Source: Bacteroidia bacterium (GTDB taxonomy: Bacteria; Bacteroidota; Bacteroidia; J057). Taken from it: a DNA stretch of 64,000 nucleotides. This document shows positions 37,459-47,030 of this stretch, piece by piece. The stretch covers positions 3,844,001 to 3,908,000 of the forward strand of contig JAWPMV010000001.1 in assembly GCA_033391075.1 (NCBI GenBank), read 5' to 3'. Position 1 is the stretch's first letter; every line of letters starts with the position of its first letter. Under the pieces are notes generated by a model. The model was given only the letters and a program-made list of their open reading frames with translations, had not been told where the DNA came from and did not search any database. A program made the position numbers and the translations under genes.

Positions 37459-38271
37459 TTACCTGATCGGAAGGCTAAAGCCTACTACAGGAATAGGAAT
37501 CGGGAACCAATACTTACTGTTTCTCCTTTGAAATCGCGCCTGTCCGCTGCTTCGATCAACAATTGTATACGTATAGGTATTATACAGACTTGAAACTCCC
37601 AGATCCAGATTACCTTTCCAGCTGTAAATCCTCAATGCCAGAGAAAAAACAAAATGCCTATCAATATTTTTTCCTCCTGATTCTCTGGAACCATTTATAC
37701 GGACATACGGACCTTCAAAGCTTTGCTGTAAAAAATAATTCTCACTGATCAGGTCCAGCTTCCTGTTTAGTTGCAGCTTTCCGCTCAACATCAGAAAAGA
37801 GGGATGGTATTCACTTTCGATGGGTGTACCGAAGGCTATACTGACATTGTTCATGCTGTTTCCGAAGGTCGCTATTCCATATGGAGATACAAATCCCGAA
37901 CGATTATAGGCATCTGTGCTTAATATTCCTCCTACAAATACCCCGCCTCCCAGATGAAAATTTTCATGAAAGGAATACCCATACTTCACATTGGCAAAGG
38001 AGATCAGGCCTCCTTCGCCCAACAAAATGAGGAAAGAAGATAGAAGTAATTCAACGCCTACATCCACAGAGACATTATTGGAAATACCCAGATGTAATGA
38101 ATTTAGCGTTATTCCATTATTGCGATATCTGATTTCTCCTTTTTCCATGGGAATCGCAGAGGGTCCAAAGAGATACTGATCCGGCATAAAGTTTTGTGCA
38201 TGTACAGGAGATTTCCCAGTCAAACAAAAGAGTAAAAGGAAAAATGTGGGGATTACAAATTGAGTCTTCAT
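37459..38271 (-). CDS. Putative outer membrane beta-barrel protein
   Basis: 270 aa. The signal peptide ends near SPVHAQ. The rest alternates short amphipathic strands (IRYRNNGITLNSLHLGIS, VSVDVGVELLLSS, NVKYGYSFHENFHLGGGVFVG, HFVFSLALRIYSW) with a C-terminal VVGFSLPIR, typical of a small barrel. No named family recognised. It is isolated, with 122 bases to the protease gene downstream. Confidence 0.65.
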   Translation of the reverse strand: MKTQFVIPTFFLLLFCLTGKSPVHAQNFMPDQYLFGPSAIPMEKGEIRYRNNGITLNSLHLGISNNVSVDVGVELLLSSFLILLGEGGLISFANVKYGYSFHENFHLGGGVFVGGILSTDAYNRSGFVSPYGIATFGNSMNNVSIAFGTPIESEYHPSFLMLSGKLQLNRKLDLISENYFLQQSFEGPYVRINGSRESGGKNIDRHFVFSLALRIYSWKGNLDLGVSSLYNTYTYTIVDRSSGQARFQRRNSKYWFPIPIPVVGFSLPIR

Positions 38272-38473
38272 ATGTAGAAATATTATTTATCAGCTAGAGG
38301 TGACAAATACGACTTCCACATGCAGAGCTCCTCAAGGATTTATACAGGCAGATGGCTAAGAATAAGAAATTGTGCAAAAATGAGAGAATTCTTCAGGAGA
38401 AATACGGATGTATACTAAATGGATATACCTAATCTATCTGATTGGCTGAATTCAGGAAAATTTATTGAGGGAG

Positions 38474-38515
38474 AAACAAAAAGCTGCCATTTCCTTTTCG
38501 AAGGAAATGGCAGCT
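38474..38515 (-). terminator. Rho-independent terminator of hisS
   Basis: A perfect 15-bp stem (38482-38496 with 38501-38515, AGCTGCCATTTCCTT and its complement) closes on a tetraloop. Read on the minus strand it is followed by a TTTTTGTTTC run, directly after the hisS stop codon. Confidence 0.93.
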
Positions 38516-38536
38516 ATATTTTCTGAAGTCAATAAA

Positions 38537-39895
38537 TCAGTTCGCCAGAAGCCTAACGATTTCTTCGACCATTAATGAGCTTTGTTCTCCGCTACCCATA
38601 TTCTTGATCTGATACTTTCCACTTTCCAATTCCTGCGAACCAATCATAATGGTATAGGCGATTCCTTTTTTATCCGCATAGGAAAACTGCTTTTTCAGCT
38701 TGGCTTTTTCGGGATAGTACTCTACGGCTATCTGAGACTTCCTCAATTGATTGAGCAATTGGAGAGAGGCAGCACGGCTTTCTTCTCCAAAATTGATGAT
38801 AAGTGCTTTGGCCGAAAGAGAAGGCATGTCTTCAAAGAGTCCCAGTTCTTCCATAACCAGGTAAATGCGATCCGCTCCGAAGGAGATTCCAACCCCTGAT
38901 AAACCAGGCCTTCCAAATACTCCGGTAAGATTTGCATAGCGACCTCCTCCTCCAATACTCCCGACTTTCACTCCATTGGCTTTTACTTCATATATGGTCC
39001 CGGTATAATAGGTCAGGCCTCTTGCGAGCAGCAGATTGAACTCTACGGTAGCATTATAGGATTCGAAATAGGAATAGGTATCCAATACCTCTCTCATTTC
39101 TTTTACCCCCAGACTTCCTTCCTCTGAGTCAGCTAGTTCTTTCTCGAGAAAGTCCAGTTTTTCCTGATTAGTCCCACTAAAAGAAATCAGCTTGAAAAGC
39201 TTATCTGCAGCATCGCCTGGAATTCCTCTTTCGCCCAATTCTTTCCTTACTCCTTCTTCTCCAATCTTATCCAATTTATCAATGGCCACACACATATCTG
39301 TGAATTTGTCCGACTGTCCAATGACATCGGCAAAGCCTGCCAGGATTTTGCGATTATTGACCAGGATGGTAAAATCCTTGATCCCCAGATTGCTCAGGGC
39401 CTCATCATAAATGCAGATATATTCTGCCTCGTAGATCAGAGAATCTGAACCAACTACATCAGCATCGCATTGGGTAAATTCCCGATAGCGACCTTTCTGT
39501 GGACGATCAGCTCTCCAAACCGGCTGTATCTGGTATCTTTTGAAGGGCAAAGAGATTTCATTCTGATGCATTACAACAAATCGCGCGAAGGGCACGGTCA
39601 AATCATAGCGCAGAGCTTTCTCTGCGATCTGAAAACTGAGTTTACGGGCATCCTCGAGCTCCGTGGCTTTATTCAGGAAATCTCCTGAATTGAGGATTTT
39701 GAAGATCAATCGATCTCCTTCTTCTCCGTATTTTCCTGTCAATACGGAAAGCTTTTCCATAGAAGGTGTTTCTATGGGAGCATAGGCGTATTTTCTGAAA
39801 ACATCGCGAATCGTATTAAAGATAAATTCTCTTCGCAAGCTTACCTCCGGCAGGAAATCTCGGGTTCCTTTAGGTATAGAGGGTTTATTTGACAT
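38537..39895 (-). CDS. hisS: Histidyl-tRNA synthetase
   Basis: 452 aa, class II aminoacyl-tRNA synthetase. It has N-terminal KGTRDFLPE, motif 2 in RADRPQKGRYREFTQCD, the histidine-specific GLTYYTGTIYEV, GSIGGGGRYANLTG and motif 3 SGVGISFGADRIY. The C-terminal anticodon-binding domain covers about residues 350-452. No unusual feature. It has its own terminator and is divergent from the SPFH gene, with 139 bases between the start codons. Confidence 0.97.
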   Translation of the reverse strand: MSNKPSIPKGTRDFLPEVSLRREFIFNTIRDVFRKYAYAPIETPSMEKLSVLTGKYGEEGDRLIFKILNSGDFLNKATELEDARKLSFQIAEKALRYDLTVPFARFVVMHQNEISLPFKRYQIQPVWRADRPQKGRYREFTQCDADVVGSDSLIYEAEYICIYDEALSNLGIKDFTILVNNRKILAGFADVIGQSDKFTDMCVAIDKLDKIGEEGVRKELGERGIPGDAADKLFKLISFSGTNQEKLDFLEKELADSEEGSLGVKEMREVLDTYSYFESYNATVEFNLLLARGLTYYTGTIYEVKANGVKVGSIGGGGRYANLTGVFGRPGLSGVGISFGADRIYLVMEELGLFEDMPSLSAKALIINFGEESRAASLQLLNQLRKSQIAVEYYPEKAKLKKQFSYADKKGIAYTIMIGSQELESGKYQIKNMGSGEQSSLMVEEIVRLLAN

Positions 39896-40034
39896 AATTT
39901 CTTGTAATGGGGCGCAATTTAGTATAAATTTCTAAAGCATTTGGAGCATTTTTCCATGCTTTTCTTCAAGATTTTGGACTTTTTCTTTTTTTCAGAGTCT
40001 TTCGATAAATGAGCTAAACAAATAATCAACAGAT

Positions 40035-41015
40035 ATGGAACCAATAATAGGACTCGCAATTGCAGCACTCGGTGGACTCGCGGTAGTCAAGAGTGGCTGG
40101 GTAGTCGTAAAGCAACAACAAGCAGCCGTCATTCAACGATTAGGGAAATTCCAGCGAGTTGCCCCCGCAGGACTACAATTCAAAATACCATTCATTGATG
40201 TGGTAGCTGGCAGAATGAGTCTGAAAGTCCAGCAATTGGATGTACCGGTTGAGACGAAAACTTTGGACGATGTTTTTGTTCATCTTAAGGTTTCTGTCCA
40301 ATACCAGGTCGTCAAGAGTAACATATACAATGCCTTCTACGAATTGGAAGATCCACAAACGCAGATCACCGCATACGTATTTGACGTTGTACGTGCAGAG
40401 GTGCCTAAAATGAAGCTTGATGAGGTATTTGCCCGTAAGGACGATATCGCTATCGCTATCAAGGCCGAACTCAACGAAGCTATGGAGAATTACGGATACG
40501 GAATTGTCAAAGCTTTGGTTACAGATATTGATCCTGATCCACAGGTAAAGATTTCGATGAACCGTATCAATGCGGCTGAGCGTGAAAAAGTAGCTGCTCA
40601 ATATGAGGCAGATGCAGAGCGTATCAAAATTGTAGCAATTGCACAGGCAGAAGCCGAAAGTAAGAAGCTACAAGGTCAAGGTATCGCGGATCAGCGCCGT
40701 GAGATCGCCAAAGGTCTGGAAGATTCTGTAGAGGCCCTAAACAAAGTAGGCATCAACTCTCAGGAAGCCTCCGCTTTGATTGTTGTTACTCAGCACTACG
40801 ATACCCTGCAAGCCATGGGTAGTAGCAATAAGAGTAACCTCATCCTGCTGCCAAACTCACCCTCAAATGCCAGTGATATGATGAATCAAATGATTACTTC
40901 ATTCTCTGCTGCAAGTATGATGGGAGATGAGTTGAAAGCAGCCGGTAACGAAAAACGAAAAATCAGAAGTCATAAACCCAATGAACCTAACTTTGGGAAC
41001 TTACTAGAAGAATAA
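40035..41015 (+). CDS. SPFH/band-7 domain protein (stomatin/prohibitin-like)
   Basis: 326 aa. An N-terminal hydrophobic anchor (IIGLAIAALGGLAVV) precedes a band-7 domain at about residues 25-190 (QQQAAVIQRLGKFQRVAPAGLQ begins it) and a coiled-coil stretch (AAEREKVAAQYEADAERIKIVAIA). It probably oligomerises on the inner membrane and scaffolds membrane microdomains or a protease. No NfeD-type partner is adjacent. The tail is polar and basic (EKRKIRSHKPNEPN). Confidence 0.92.
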   Translation: MEPIIGLAIAALGGLAVVKSGWVVVKQQQAAVIQRLGKFQRVAPAGLQFKIPFIDVVAGRMSLKVQQLDVPVETKTLDDVFVHLKVSVQYQVVKSNIYNAFYELEDPQTQITAYVFDVVRAEVPKMKLDEVFARKDDIAIAIKAELNEAMENYGYGIVKALVTDIDPDPQVKISMNRINAAEREKVAAQYEADAERIKIVAIAQAEAESKKLQGQGIADQRREIAKGLEDSVEALNKVGINSQEASALIVVTQHYDTLQAMGSSNKSNLILLPNSPSNASDMMNQMITSFSAASMMGDELKAAGNEKRKIRSHKPNEPNFGNLLEE

Positions 41016-41045
41016 AGGGTTCACACCATATTATACACCTAACGA

Positions 41046-41079
41046 GGCGTGAGGAATTCATTTTCTCACGCCCTTTTTA
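41046..41079 (+). terminator. Terminator of the SPFH gene
   Basis: GGCGTGAG (41046-41053) and CTCACGCC (41065-41072) form the stem, followed by CTTTTTATTT. Confidence 0.88.
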
Positions 41080-41144
41080 TTTATGAAAAAGACTTGCATA
41101 GCTGCTTTTTTGGTGGCAGTTTCGCGCTAGGAAATCAATAAAAC

Positions 41145-42047
41145 ATGAAACCTACCTTAGTTATACTTGCTGCGGGAATGGGAAGTCGCTACGGCGGCTT
41201 AAAACAAATAGATGGTGTGGGACCCAATGGAGAAGCCATCATTGAATATTCTATATACGATGCCATAGAGGCAGGCTTTGGGAAAGTTGTTTTCATCATC
41301 CGTGAAGACATAGCGGAAGCATTCAAAAATTACTTTGGAAACAAATTTGAAGGCAAAATTGAAGTCGATTATGTATTCCAGGAGTTGTACAAACTTCCTG
41401 AGGGTCTAGATTTGCCTTCACAACGTCAGAAACCCTGGGGAACTGGCCATGCCATGCTTATGGCGAAAGATGCCGTAAAGGAGCCCTTCGCCATCATCAA
41501 TGCAGATGATTTTTATGGCAGGGATGCGTATAAAGTCATAGCCGAATTCTTCAAGGATCAGGACATCAATAGCAAGGAATACTGTATCGTAGGCTACCAC
41601 TTGAATAAAACCCTGTCAGATTTTGGATCCGTATCACGAGGAGTTTGTGTGAGCACGGATGAAGGCTATCTGGCCTCTGTAACAGAAAGAACCTCCATCG
41701 AGCGCAAAGAAGGAAAAATCTTCTTTTCTGATAATGGTGAGGATGTAGAATTAGAGGAAGAGACACTCGTCTCTATGAATTTCTGGGGCTTCTCCCCTAC
41801 TGTATTCGATTATACAGAATCCTATTTCGTTGATTTTTTCAAAGAAAAAGGACAGGAGCTAAAGTCGGAGTTCTACATTCCCTTGATTGCGACTAAAATG
41901 ATCGAATCAGGAGCAGGCAAACTAAAAGTACTCAGTTCTGATGCACAGTGGTTTGGCGTAACGTATCGGGAAGATAAGGAACATGTGATGGGTGAAATTG
42001 CCAAATTGATCGAAGCAGATGTTTACCCGGAAAATCTTTGGGCCTAA
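41145..42047 (+). CDS. Sugar-1-phosphate nucleotidyltransferase
   Basis: 300 aa. The N-terminal nucleotide-binding signature LAAGMGSRYGGLKQ and the catalytic/metal segment INADDFYG are those of the NTP-transferase family, which makes NDP-sugars from sugar-1-phosphates. GTGHAMLMAKD fits the glucose or N-acetylhexosamine type. The exact sugar cannot be read from sequence. It is a single-gene unit with its own terminator; a sugar kinase, often paired with this family in Bacteroidota, is not adjacent. Confidence 0.88.
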   Translation: MKPTLVILAAGMGSRYGGLKQIDGVGPNGEAIIEYSIYDAIEAGFGKVVFIIREDIAEAFKNYFGNKFEGKIEVDYVFQELYKLPEGLDLPSQRQKPWGTGHAMLMAKDAVKEPFAIINADDFYGRDAYKVIAEFFKDQDINSKEYCIVGYHLNKTLSDFGSVSRGVCVSTDEGYLASVTERTSIERKEGKIFFSDNGEDVELEEETLVSMNFWGFSPTVFDYTESYFVDFFKEKGQELKSEFYIPLIATKMIESGAGKLKVLSSDAQWFGVTYREDKEHVMGEIAKLIEADVYPENLWA

Positions 42048-42067
42048 CACACTTTAAACATATAGCC

Positions 42068-42099
42068 GGCGAGTCTGAATATCAGGCTCGCCTTTTTTT
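42068..42099 (+). terminator. Terminator of the nucleotidyltransferase gene
   Basis: GGCGAG.CTG (42068-42077) and CAG.CTCGCC (42083-42092) pair with one mismatch, followed by TTTTTTT. Confidence 0.9.
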
Positions 42100-43291
42100 A
42101 TAGAATCCCTTCCTCAACCAAAATATCAGCGATCTGATCCACCTTCCGGAAAGATTGGCCGTCTCCGAAATTGGCGAGGCAAATGATGGCTACTTCTTCT
42201 TCCAGGAAATATTTAATCTGGCTGCTGATGCCCCAATCTCCCCCGTCCCAGGCAGCTATGGGTTTGCCATTAAAGTCTCCGATGTATAAGCCAAAGGCCT
42301 GGTTATTTCTTCCATGGGGAAAGGCTTCTGTCCGATGTATGAGATCATAAAAGCTTTGACCCCCAAAGCTCTTCGTATGGAAATTGATGCACCATTTCGA
42401 GAGGTCCTCTATGGTCGTCATTACCCCACTTCCTCCATAGTGCGGAGATATACGAGGATGCTGAATGAAGTCTCCCTTTTCTCCTACATATACTCCACTC
42501 TCTCGATAGCCCTCTATATTCTCCTTTGTCTTGAAATTATAGGGAACTACTCTATCGGGGATGATTTGGGTAATGTCTGTATGAATCAGGCTGTTATTCA
42601 TAGCCAGGGGTTCAAATAGCCTTTCTTCCATAAATTGATCAAAGGGCATAGCACTGACTTTTTCTACAATCTTCGTCAGGAGCATCCAGTTCACATTGGA
42701 ATAGTCCCATTTTTCACCTGGAGTAAATTGAAGCTTTTCTTCTGCCAAAACTACTTCGATGCAATCATCAATATCAAAATGTAATAAGGTGTTCCAGGAT
42801 TGCCCATCTGGCCTATCGAGTCGGTAATAATCTGTAATTCCGCTGCAATTGTAAATGAGGTGTTTGATCTGGATATCTTCCGGATACTTTTTCAATTCCG
42901 GGATAAAATCCTTTGCAGACATCTCCAAATCCAGCTTTTCCTCCATAATAAGAAGAGCAATGGCTGCTCCCGTAAATTGCTTGGAAACCGAGGCTATGCT
43001 AAATACAGAATGCGTACCTATGGGAATCTGATAATCCAGATTTGCGCTGCCATATCCTTTTCCATACAAAAGTTCCTTTCCTTTTACTACTCCTATGGCA
43101 TAGCCTGGGCTTGCAATTTTTTCATATTCCTTAAAAAGCTCGTCTATCCTTTTCTGGACCTTTTCATCCAGCTTTGACTGATTTTCTTCCCTTTTTTCCT
43201 GCCCCAGCAATTTCTGCATAGACCAATAGCCAAAAGGGATTCCGATTAGTAAAAAAACAAATAGTAGAATTCGGGAAGTAGCGGTTTTCAT
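42098..43291 (-). CDS. Serine hydrolase of the class C beta-lactamase family
   Basis: 397 aa. An N-terminal membrane anchor or signal (ILLFVFLLIGIPFGYW) precedes the penicillin-binding-like hydrolase domain. Catalytic Ser101-x-x-Lys104 lies in SIASVSKQFTG, with Tyr197-Ser-Asn199 in WDYSNVNW. Members are D-aminopeptidases, esterases or beta-lactamases; this sequence does not decide among them. It begins 6 bases after the penicillin acylase gene, so the two form an operon that may act on related amide substrates in the periplasm. Confidence 0.88.
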   Translation of the reverse strand: MKTATSRILLFVFLLIGIPFGYWSMQKLLGQEKREENQSKLDEKVQKRIDELFKEYEKIASPGYAIGVVKGKELLYGKGYGSANLDYQIPIGTHSVFSIASVSKQFTGAAIALLIMEEKLDLEMSAKDFIPELKKYPEDIQIKHLIYNCSGITDYYRLDRPDGQSWNTLLHFDIDDCIEVVLAEEKLQFTPGEKWDYSNVNWMLLTKIVEKVSAMPFDQFMEERLFEPLAMNNSLIHTDITQIIPDRVVPYNFKTKENIEGYRESGVYVGEKGDFIQHPRISPHYGGSGVMTTIEDLSKWCINFHTKSFGGQSFYDLIHRTEAFPHGRNNQAFGLYIGDFNGKPIAAWDGGDWGISSQIKYFLEEEVAIICLANFGDGQSFRKVDQIADILVEEGIL

Positions 43292-43297
43292 CCTGCA

Positions 43298-45685
43298 TTA
43301 TTTAGGTATAAGGACTCGATGTTCTTTCGAATGTTGCAAAACCTTCTCCTTTGAATAGTGCACGGGGAAAAATTGATTTGTTGCCCAAAGTTCAAATAAG
43401 TTCTTGTAGAAAGGACTACGTATGTCGCCGGATTGGCCGGGAGAATTCATACCCAGACAATTATCCCAGTTTTCTGTATCCACAATGAAGCGGAAAGATG
43501 CTCCCGAGCGCTGATTCAGGCCATTGCTGGTATTGTTGACGGTCAAACCGTAGCCTCCACGGGGATAAGGCCCCGCTTCAAAAATAGAGCGCAGTGAATC
43601 ATTGACTGCCGCACTCAGCGGATGGAAAATTTGCACATGTTTATTCTTCTCCTGTCCATACTGCCACTTGCTCTGATCTTTCCCCAGTCTTTTCTCCAAA
43701 GTTTCCAAAGCTGTTGAGAGGCTTTTCCTCAGTACTTCCTCCCTATCAGCTTCATAAAGCACCCAATCTATAGCAAGCTTCATTTGAGGATAATAGAGAC
43801 TTTCTCCATGAAAATTTAGCAGAGCTGGAGGCACTTTGGCCACCACATAACTTCTCCGAATAGCACTTTCCCATTCCACATAAATAGAAGCTGTAATAGA
43901 ACCCGGTTCTAAGAGATAATCCCAATCCAGCAGAGCCGCTTTGGCAGCCTTCAGTTTTTCATCTTTCAATTCAATGTTCTTTAACATAGGGACAAGCATT
44001 CTGGCTGGAATGGAGAGATAATCTGTTTGATAATCAGCCATATCCGTCATGCTATGTTTTCTGCCTCTGTCAATCAATTCTGCTAAGCGATCGCCTCTGT
44101 ACGTATCACCCCAACTATATCCTACTGCATCCCAATATTCATAGTCCTTGGGAGTTACATCTTCATTGGCGGTAATGATGTATCCATTTTCGGGATTATA
44201 AATATGGGCTTTGGCTTTGATAGGTAAATAACCATCCCATTCAAATCGGCCATCTCCCGGTACCGGTACCATTCCACTAAAGTTTCGGCGGATCGGGGCA
44301 ATTCCTACTGCCTGCCATCCAATATTTCCTTCGCGATCTGCCCAAATCATATTCTCTCCCGGGATATGGCTATAGTTACATGCCTCCCGAAACTCCTCCC
44401 AGTTTTTGGCCTGATCCATACGCAAACTGGCCAAATAAGGAGAACCACCCACTTCCAACCAGGCACAACGAATCGCATAGGCTTTATTTCTTTTTTCATC
44501 CACAAAAGGAACTGGACCATGTACGGTATACCTATATTCGACCTTTTCTGGCTTTTGTCCTTTCACCTTTATCTCATCCTCAATGATATGCATATCCAAC
44601 CATTGCCCTTTGTGCCAGTATTGATTCTTGTTTTTGGGATTGATATCATATACATACATATCTTCTCCATCCGTACGATACACCGTTAGTCCCCATGCAC
44701 CATACTCATTATGTCCAATAGAAATGCCAGGGATTTCGGGTTCTCCTCCTCCAATGACATTCCATCCGGGAGCTACCAAATGAGACATATAGCGAAGAGA
44801 AGGAGCTGCCAGTGTTCTATGAGGATCATTGGCCATTATAGGATAACCGCTTTGGGTTCTGCTTCCATCCACTACCCAATTATTACTGCCAATACTTTCC
44901 AACTCTTCCTGAAGGAGGGCTTTCCTTTCTTTTTCCTGTATTTCCGCTATATACCTAAAGGCATCTTCCTCATTTCTCACTTCGGCAATCAGGTCCTCAG
45001 GTTGAAAGATGACAGGTCTTCGGTAAGCATCATAGAGTTCGAGGATATTTTCGGAAAGCATTTCCAGGCTAATGGATTCATCCATATTCAGTAGAGGGTC
45101 TTTCGGATGAAACCAATTGATCTCCCGAACTTTTTCTTCCGATGCAAGTCGAAGCATCAAACCATTTGCCCATTCCTGCCCAATATTTCCCAATAAGCCC
45201 TGATGACGGGAAATAACAACAGCTGGCGTCCATTTTTGGGGTTTGATTCCCAGAAGAGAAAACTCCAAAGGGAGAAGATCAGGATTTCCTTCTGTTTCTT
45301 CAATATAGGCATTGACTCCTTTGACAAAAGATTCAATGATCAGTTTTCCCCTGTCATGGTAGTAGTTCATTTCCTGATCCATATCTCCCCGAAACATGAA
45401 TAGTCGAGTCCCTATGTCTCGCTTCAATTCTCTTGGCCCTAAAATTTCTGCGACTGTTCCCGTCGCCTGCCTGCGCCAGACTTCAAATTGAAACAATCGA
45501 TCCCGGGCAGCATTATAGCCTTGCGCAAAAAAGAGGTCTGCTTCATTATCTGCATAGATGTGGGAAATCCCGTATTCATCTGTATAGATATTTACCTCGG
45601 CCTGAAGTCCATCGAGTTTTTGGGATTGTGAAAAGAGGAAAGAAAAAGCCCATAGGCTTATGAGAGTAGTAAGTAGTTTTTTCAT
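43298..45685 (-). CDS. Penicillin acylase family amidohydrolase
   Basis: 795 aa. The signal peptide ends near FLFSQ. Family S45 Ntn-hydrolase: the precursor carries an alpha chain (DEYGISHIYADNEADLFFAQG, RLFQFEVWRRQATG), a spacer, and the autocatalytic site GSNNWVV with the nucleophile Ser267 at the start of the beta chain, then SRTQSGYPIMANDPH. Family members deacylate beta-lactams, acyl-homoserine lactones or other N-acyl compounds; quorum quenching is possible but unproven. It is co-transcribed with the serine hydrolase downstream. Confidence 0.92.
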   Translation of the reverse strand: MKKLLTTLISLWAFSFLFSQSQKLDGLQAEVNIYTDEYGISHIYADNEADLFFAQGYNAARDRLFQFEVWRRQATGTVAEILGPRELKRDIGTRLFMFRGDMDQEMNYYHDRGKLIIESFVKGVNAYIEETEGNPDLLPLEFSLLGIKPQKWTPAVVISRHQGLLGNIGQEWANGLMLRLASEEKVREINWFHPKDPLLNMDESISLEMLSENILELYDAYRRPVIFQPEDLIAEVRNEEDAFRYIAEIQEKERKALLQEELESIGSNNWVVDGSRTQSGYPIMANDPHRTLAAPSLRYMSHLVAPGWNVIGGGEPEIPGISIGHNEYGAWGLTVYRTDGEDMYVYDINPKNKNQYWHKGQWLDMHIIEDEIKVKGQKPEKVEYRYTVHGPVPFVDEKRNKAYAIRCAWLEVGGSPYLASLRMDQAKNWEEFREACNYSHIPGENMIWADREGNIGWQAVGIAPIRRNFSGMVPVPGDGRFEWDGYLPIKAKAHIYNPENGYIITANEDVTPKDYEYWDAVGYSWGDTYRGDRLAELIDRGRKHSMTDMADYQTDYLSIPARMLVPMLKNIELKDEKLKAAKAALLDWDYLLEPGSITASIYVEWESAIRRSYVVAKVPPALLNFHGESLYYPQMKLAIDWVLYEADREEVLRKSLSTALETLEKRLGKDQSKWQYGQEKNKHVQIFHPLSAAVNDSLRSIFEAGPYPRGGYGLTVNNTSNGLNQRSGASFRFIVDTENWDNCLGMNSPGQSGDIRSPFYKNLFELWATNQFFPVHYSKEKVLQHSKEHRVLIPK

Positions 45686-45747
45686 CTTGATAGTCTTAGA
45701 GAAATGAATCTACAAAATTGTAGTCCCTAATTCCATCAGGTCGAAAT

Positions 45748-46932
45748 TTATTCACATGATTTAATGAATTTAGCGCGATGCAAGACCTCTTTTTCCTGAG
45801 AAACCTCTATAATGTAGTTTCCACAATTGAGGGAAGAAATATCCAGCCGATTTTGATTGCTGTTCATCGAAGCCTGGGAGATTAGTTGACCCAATTGGTT
45901 GATAATGGCCAATTCATATTGTATCAGATCAGTTTCAATAAGCAAATGATCCCGGGCAGGATTCGGATACAATTCCCAAAGGAAATCAATGCTTTCCTCC
46001 ATAGAAACTGCATTACAAAAATCCAGTCCTCCCTGATCCAAATAGTAGAGCTGCAAGAAATCAATCATAACCCGTCCCATACTATCGGCAAATTGCTGAC
46101 GATCGTCTTCCTGAAAACGAATATCCTGATTGCATTCTGCCTGAATGGCATCTATACTTCCTCCCTGCTGCGAACCATATCGTCGAGTATTGTATCCTCC
46201 ACTGAAATAGGATTCACCGTTCTGGGGGGCAGGGTCGAGGTCTGAGGGCACACTGGGGTAATTACGATCTTCCAGCAAAGCTCCCAGGCTTTGGGTCCCG
46301 CGGACAAGTTGACTCAGGGAATTGGATTGACCATCAGCCAGAATCAGGTTTCTGATGCTAATATCATTTATGTAGAGAGAGTCATTGAGGCTACTATTGG
46401 GCCGGCGAAGTTCCGATCCACTTAGTAAATATCCGAGCTCGATACGCTGGATGTCATGGCCATGTCCGTGCAGGTCCAGAAAAAGTCCTTTTCCAAAGGC
46501 CTGCATGATTTGATTTTCTGACGAATCGATAAAAGCATGATAGGAAGTCCAGGCAGCTTCGGCTTCTGGATTTGAATCTGCTGCTTCTCCTATCGCTCTA
46601 TTAGCATCGAGTTTTTCTCTATGAAGGAGGTTGATGACCACATGGGGATAGCAGCCTGTTTGTAACTGAATGGCAGCTGCTATTTCTCTTCCCAGTTCCT
46701 GTGTATAGGAATCTTTTACATACACACAACCACTACAATCGCGATCTGGAATACTTTGAGGTTTCAGTTCTCCTCCATGAGGGACAGAGATGATGAGAGG
46801 TAAATTGCCAGCTATGTACTCGACATAATTATCAGAGCTAAAATAGGATTCCCCGGGAATTAATTGGGCAAATATTGAGAGCGGGAAACTGAGGATCGCA
46901 ATCAATACAATAGGGAAAGGCAAATATCTCAT
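45748..46932 (-). CDS. N-formylglutamate amidohydrolase-like protein with T9SS sorting domain
   Basis: 394 aa from the ATG at 46932, the start that yields a clean signal peptide (FPIVLIAILSFPLSIFAQ). The longer in-frame start adds 19 residues with no signal character. The catalytic region has SVPHGGELKP and FLDLHGHGHD, reminiscent of N-formylglutamate amidohydrolase metal and substrate residues. The last 80 or so residues are a type A T9SS C-terminal sorting domain (LWELYPNPARDHLLIE, then LNCGNYIIEVS), so it should be exported by type IX secretion and attached or released at the cell surface. The substrate is therefore extracellular. Confidence 0.82.
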   Translation of the reverse strand: MRYLPFPIVLIAILSFPLSIFAQLIPGESYFSSDNYVEYIAGNLPLIISVPHGGELKPQSIPDRDCSGCVYVKDSYTQELGREIAAAIQLQTGCYPHVVINLLHREKLDANRAIGEAADSNPEAEAAWTSYHAFIDSSENQIMQAFGKGLFLDLHGHGHDIQRIELGYLLSGSELRRPNSSLNDSLYINDISIRNLILADGQSNSLSQLVRGTQSLGALLEDRNYPSVPSDLDPAPQNGESYFSGGYNTRRYGSQQGGSIDAIQAECNQDIRFQEDDRQQFADSMGRVMIDFLQLYYLDQGGLDFCNAVSMEESIDFLWELYPNPARDHLLIETDLIQYELAIINQLGQLISQASMNSNQNRLDISSLNCGNYIIEVSQEKEVLHRAKFIKSCE

Positions 46933-47030
46933 TGGGCAGAGCAATTCTAAGCGCTGAAGGTACATATTTTCAGGGACTTGGGTGATCAATTTATCAGCTC
47001 TTCAAATCCCCTGTTCTTTCAGACAAATTT

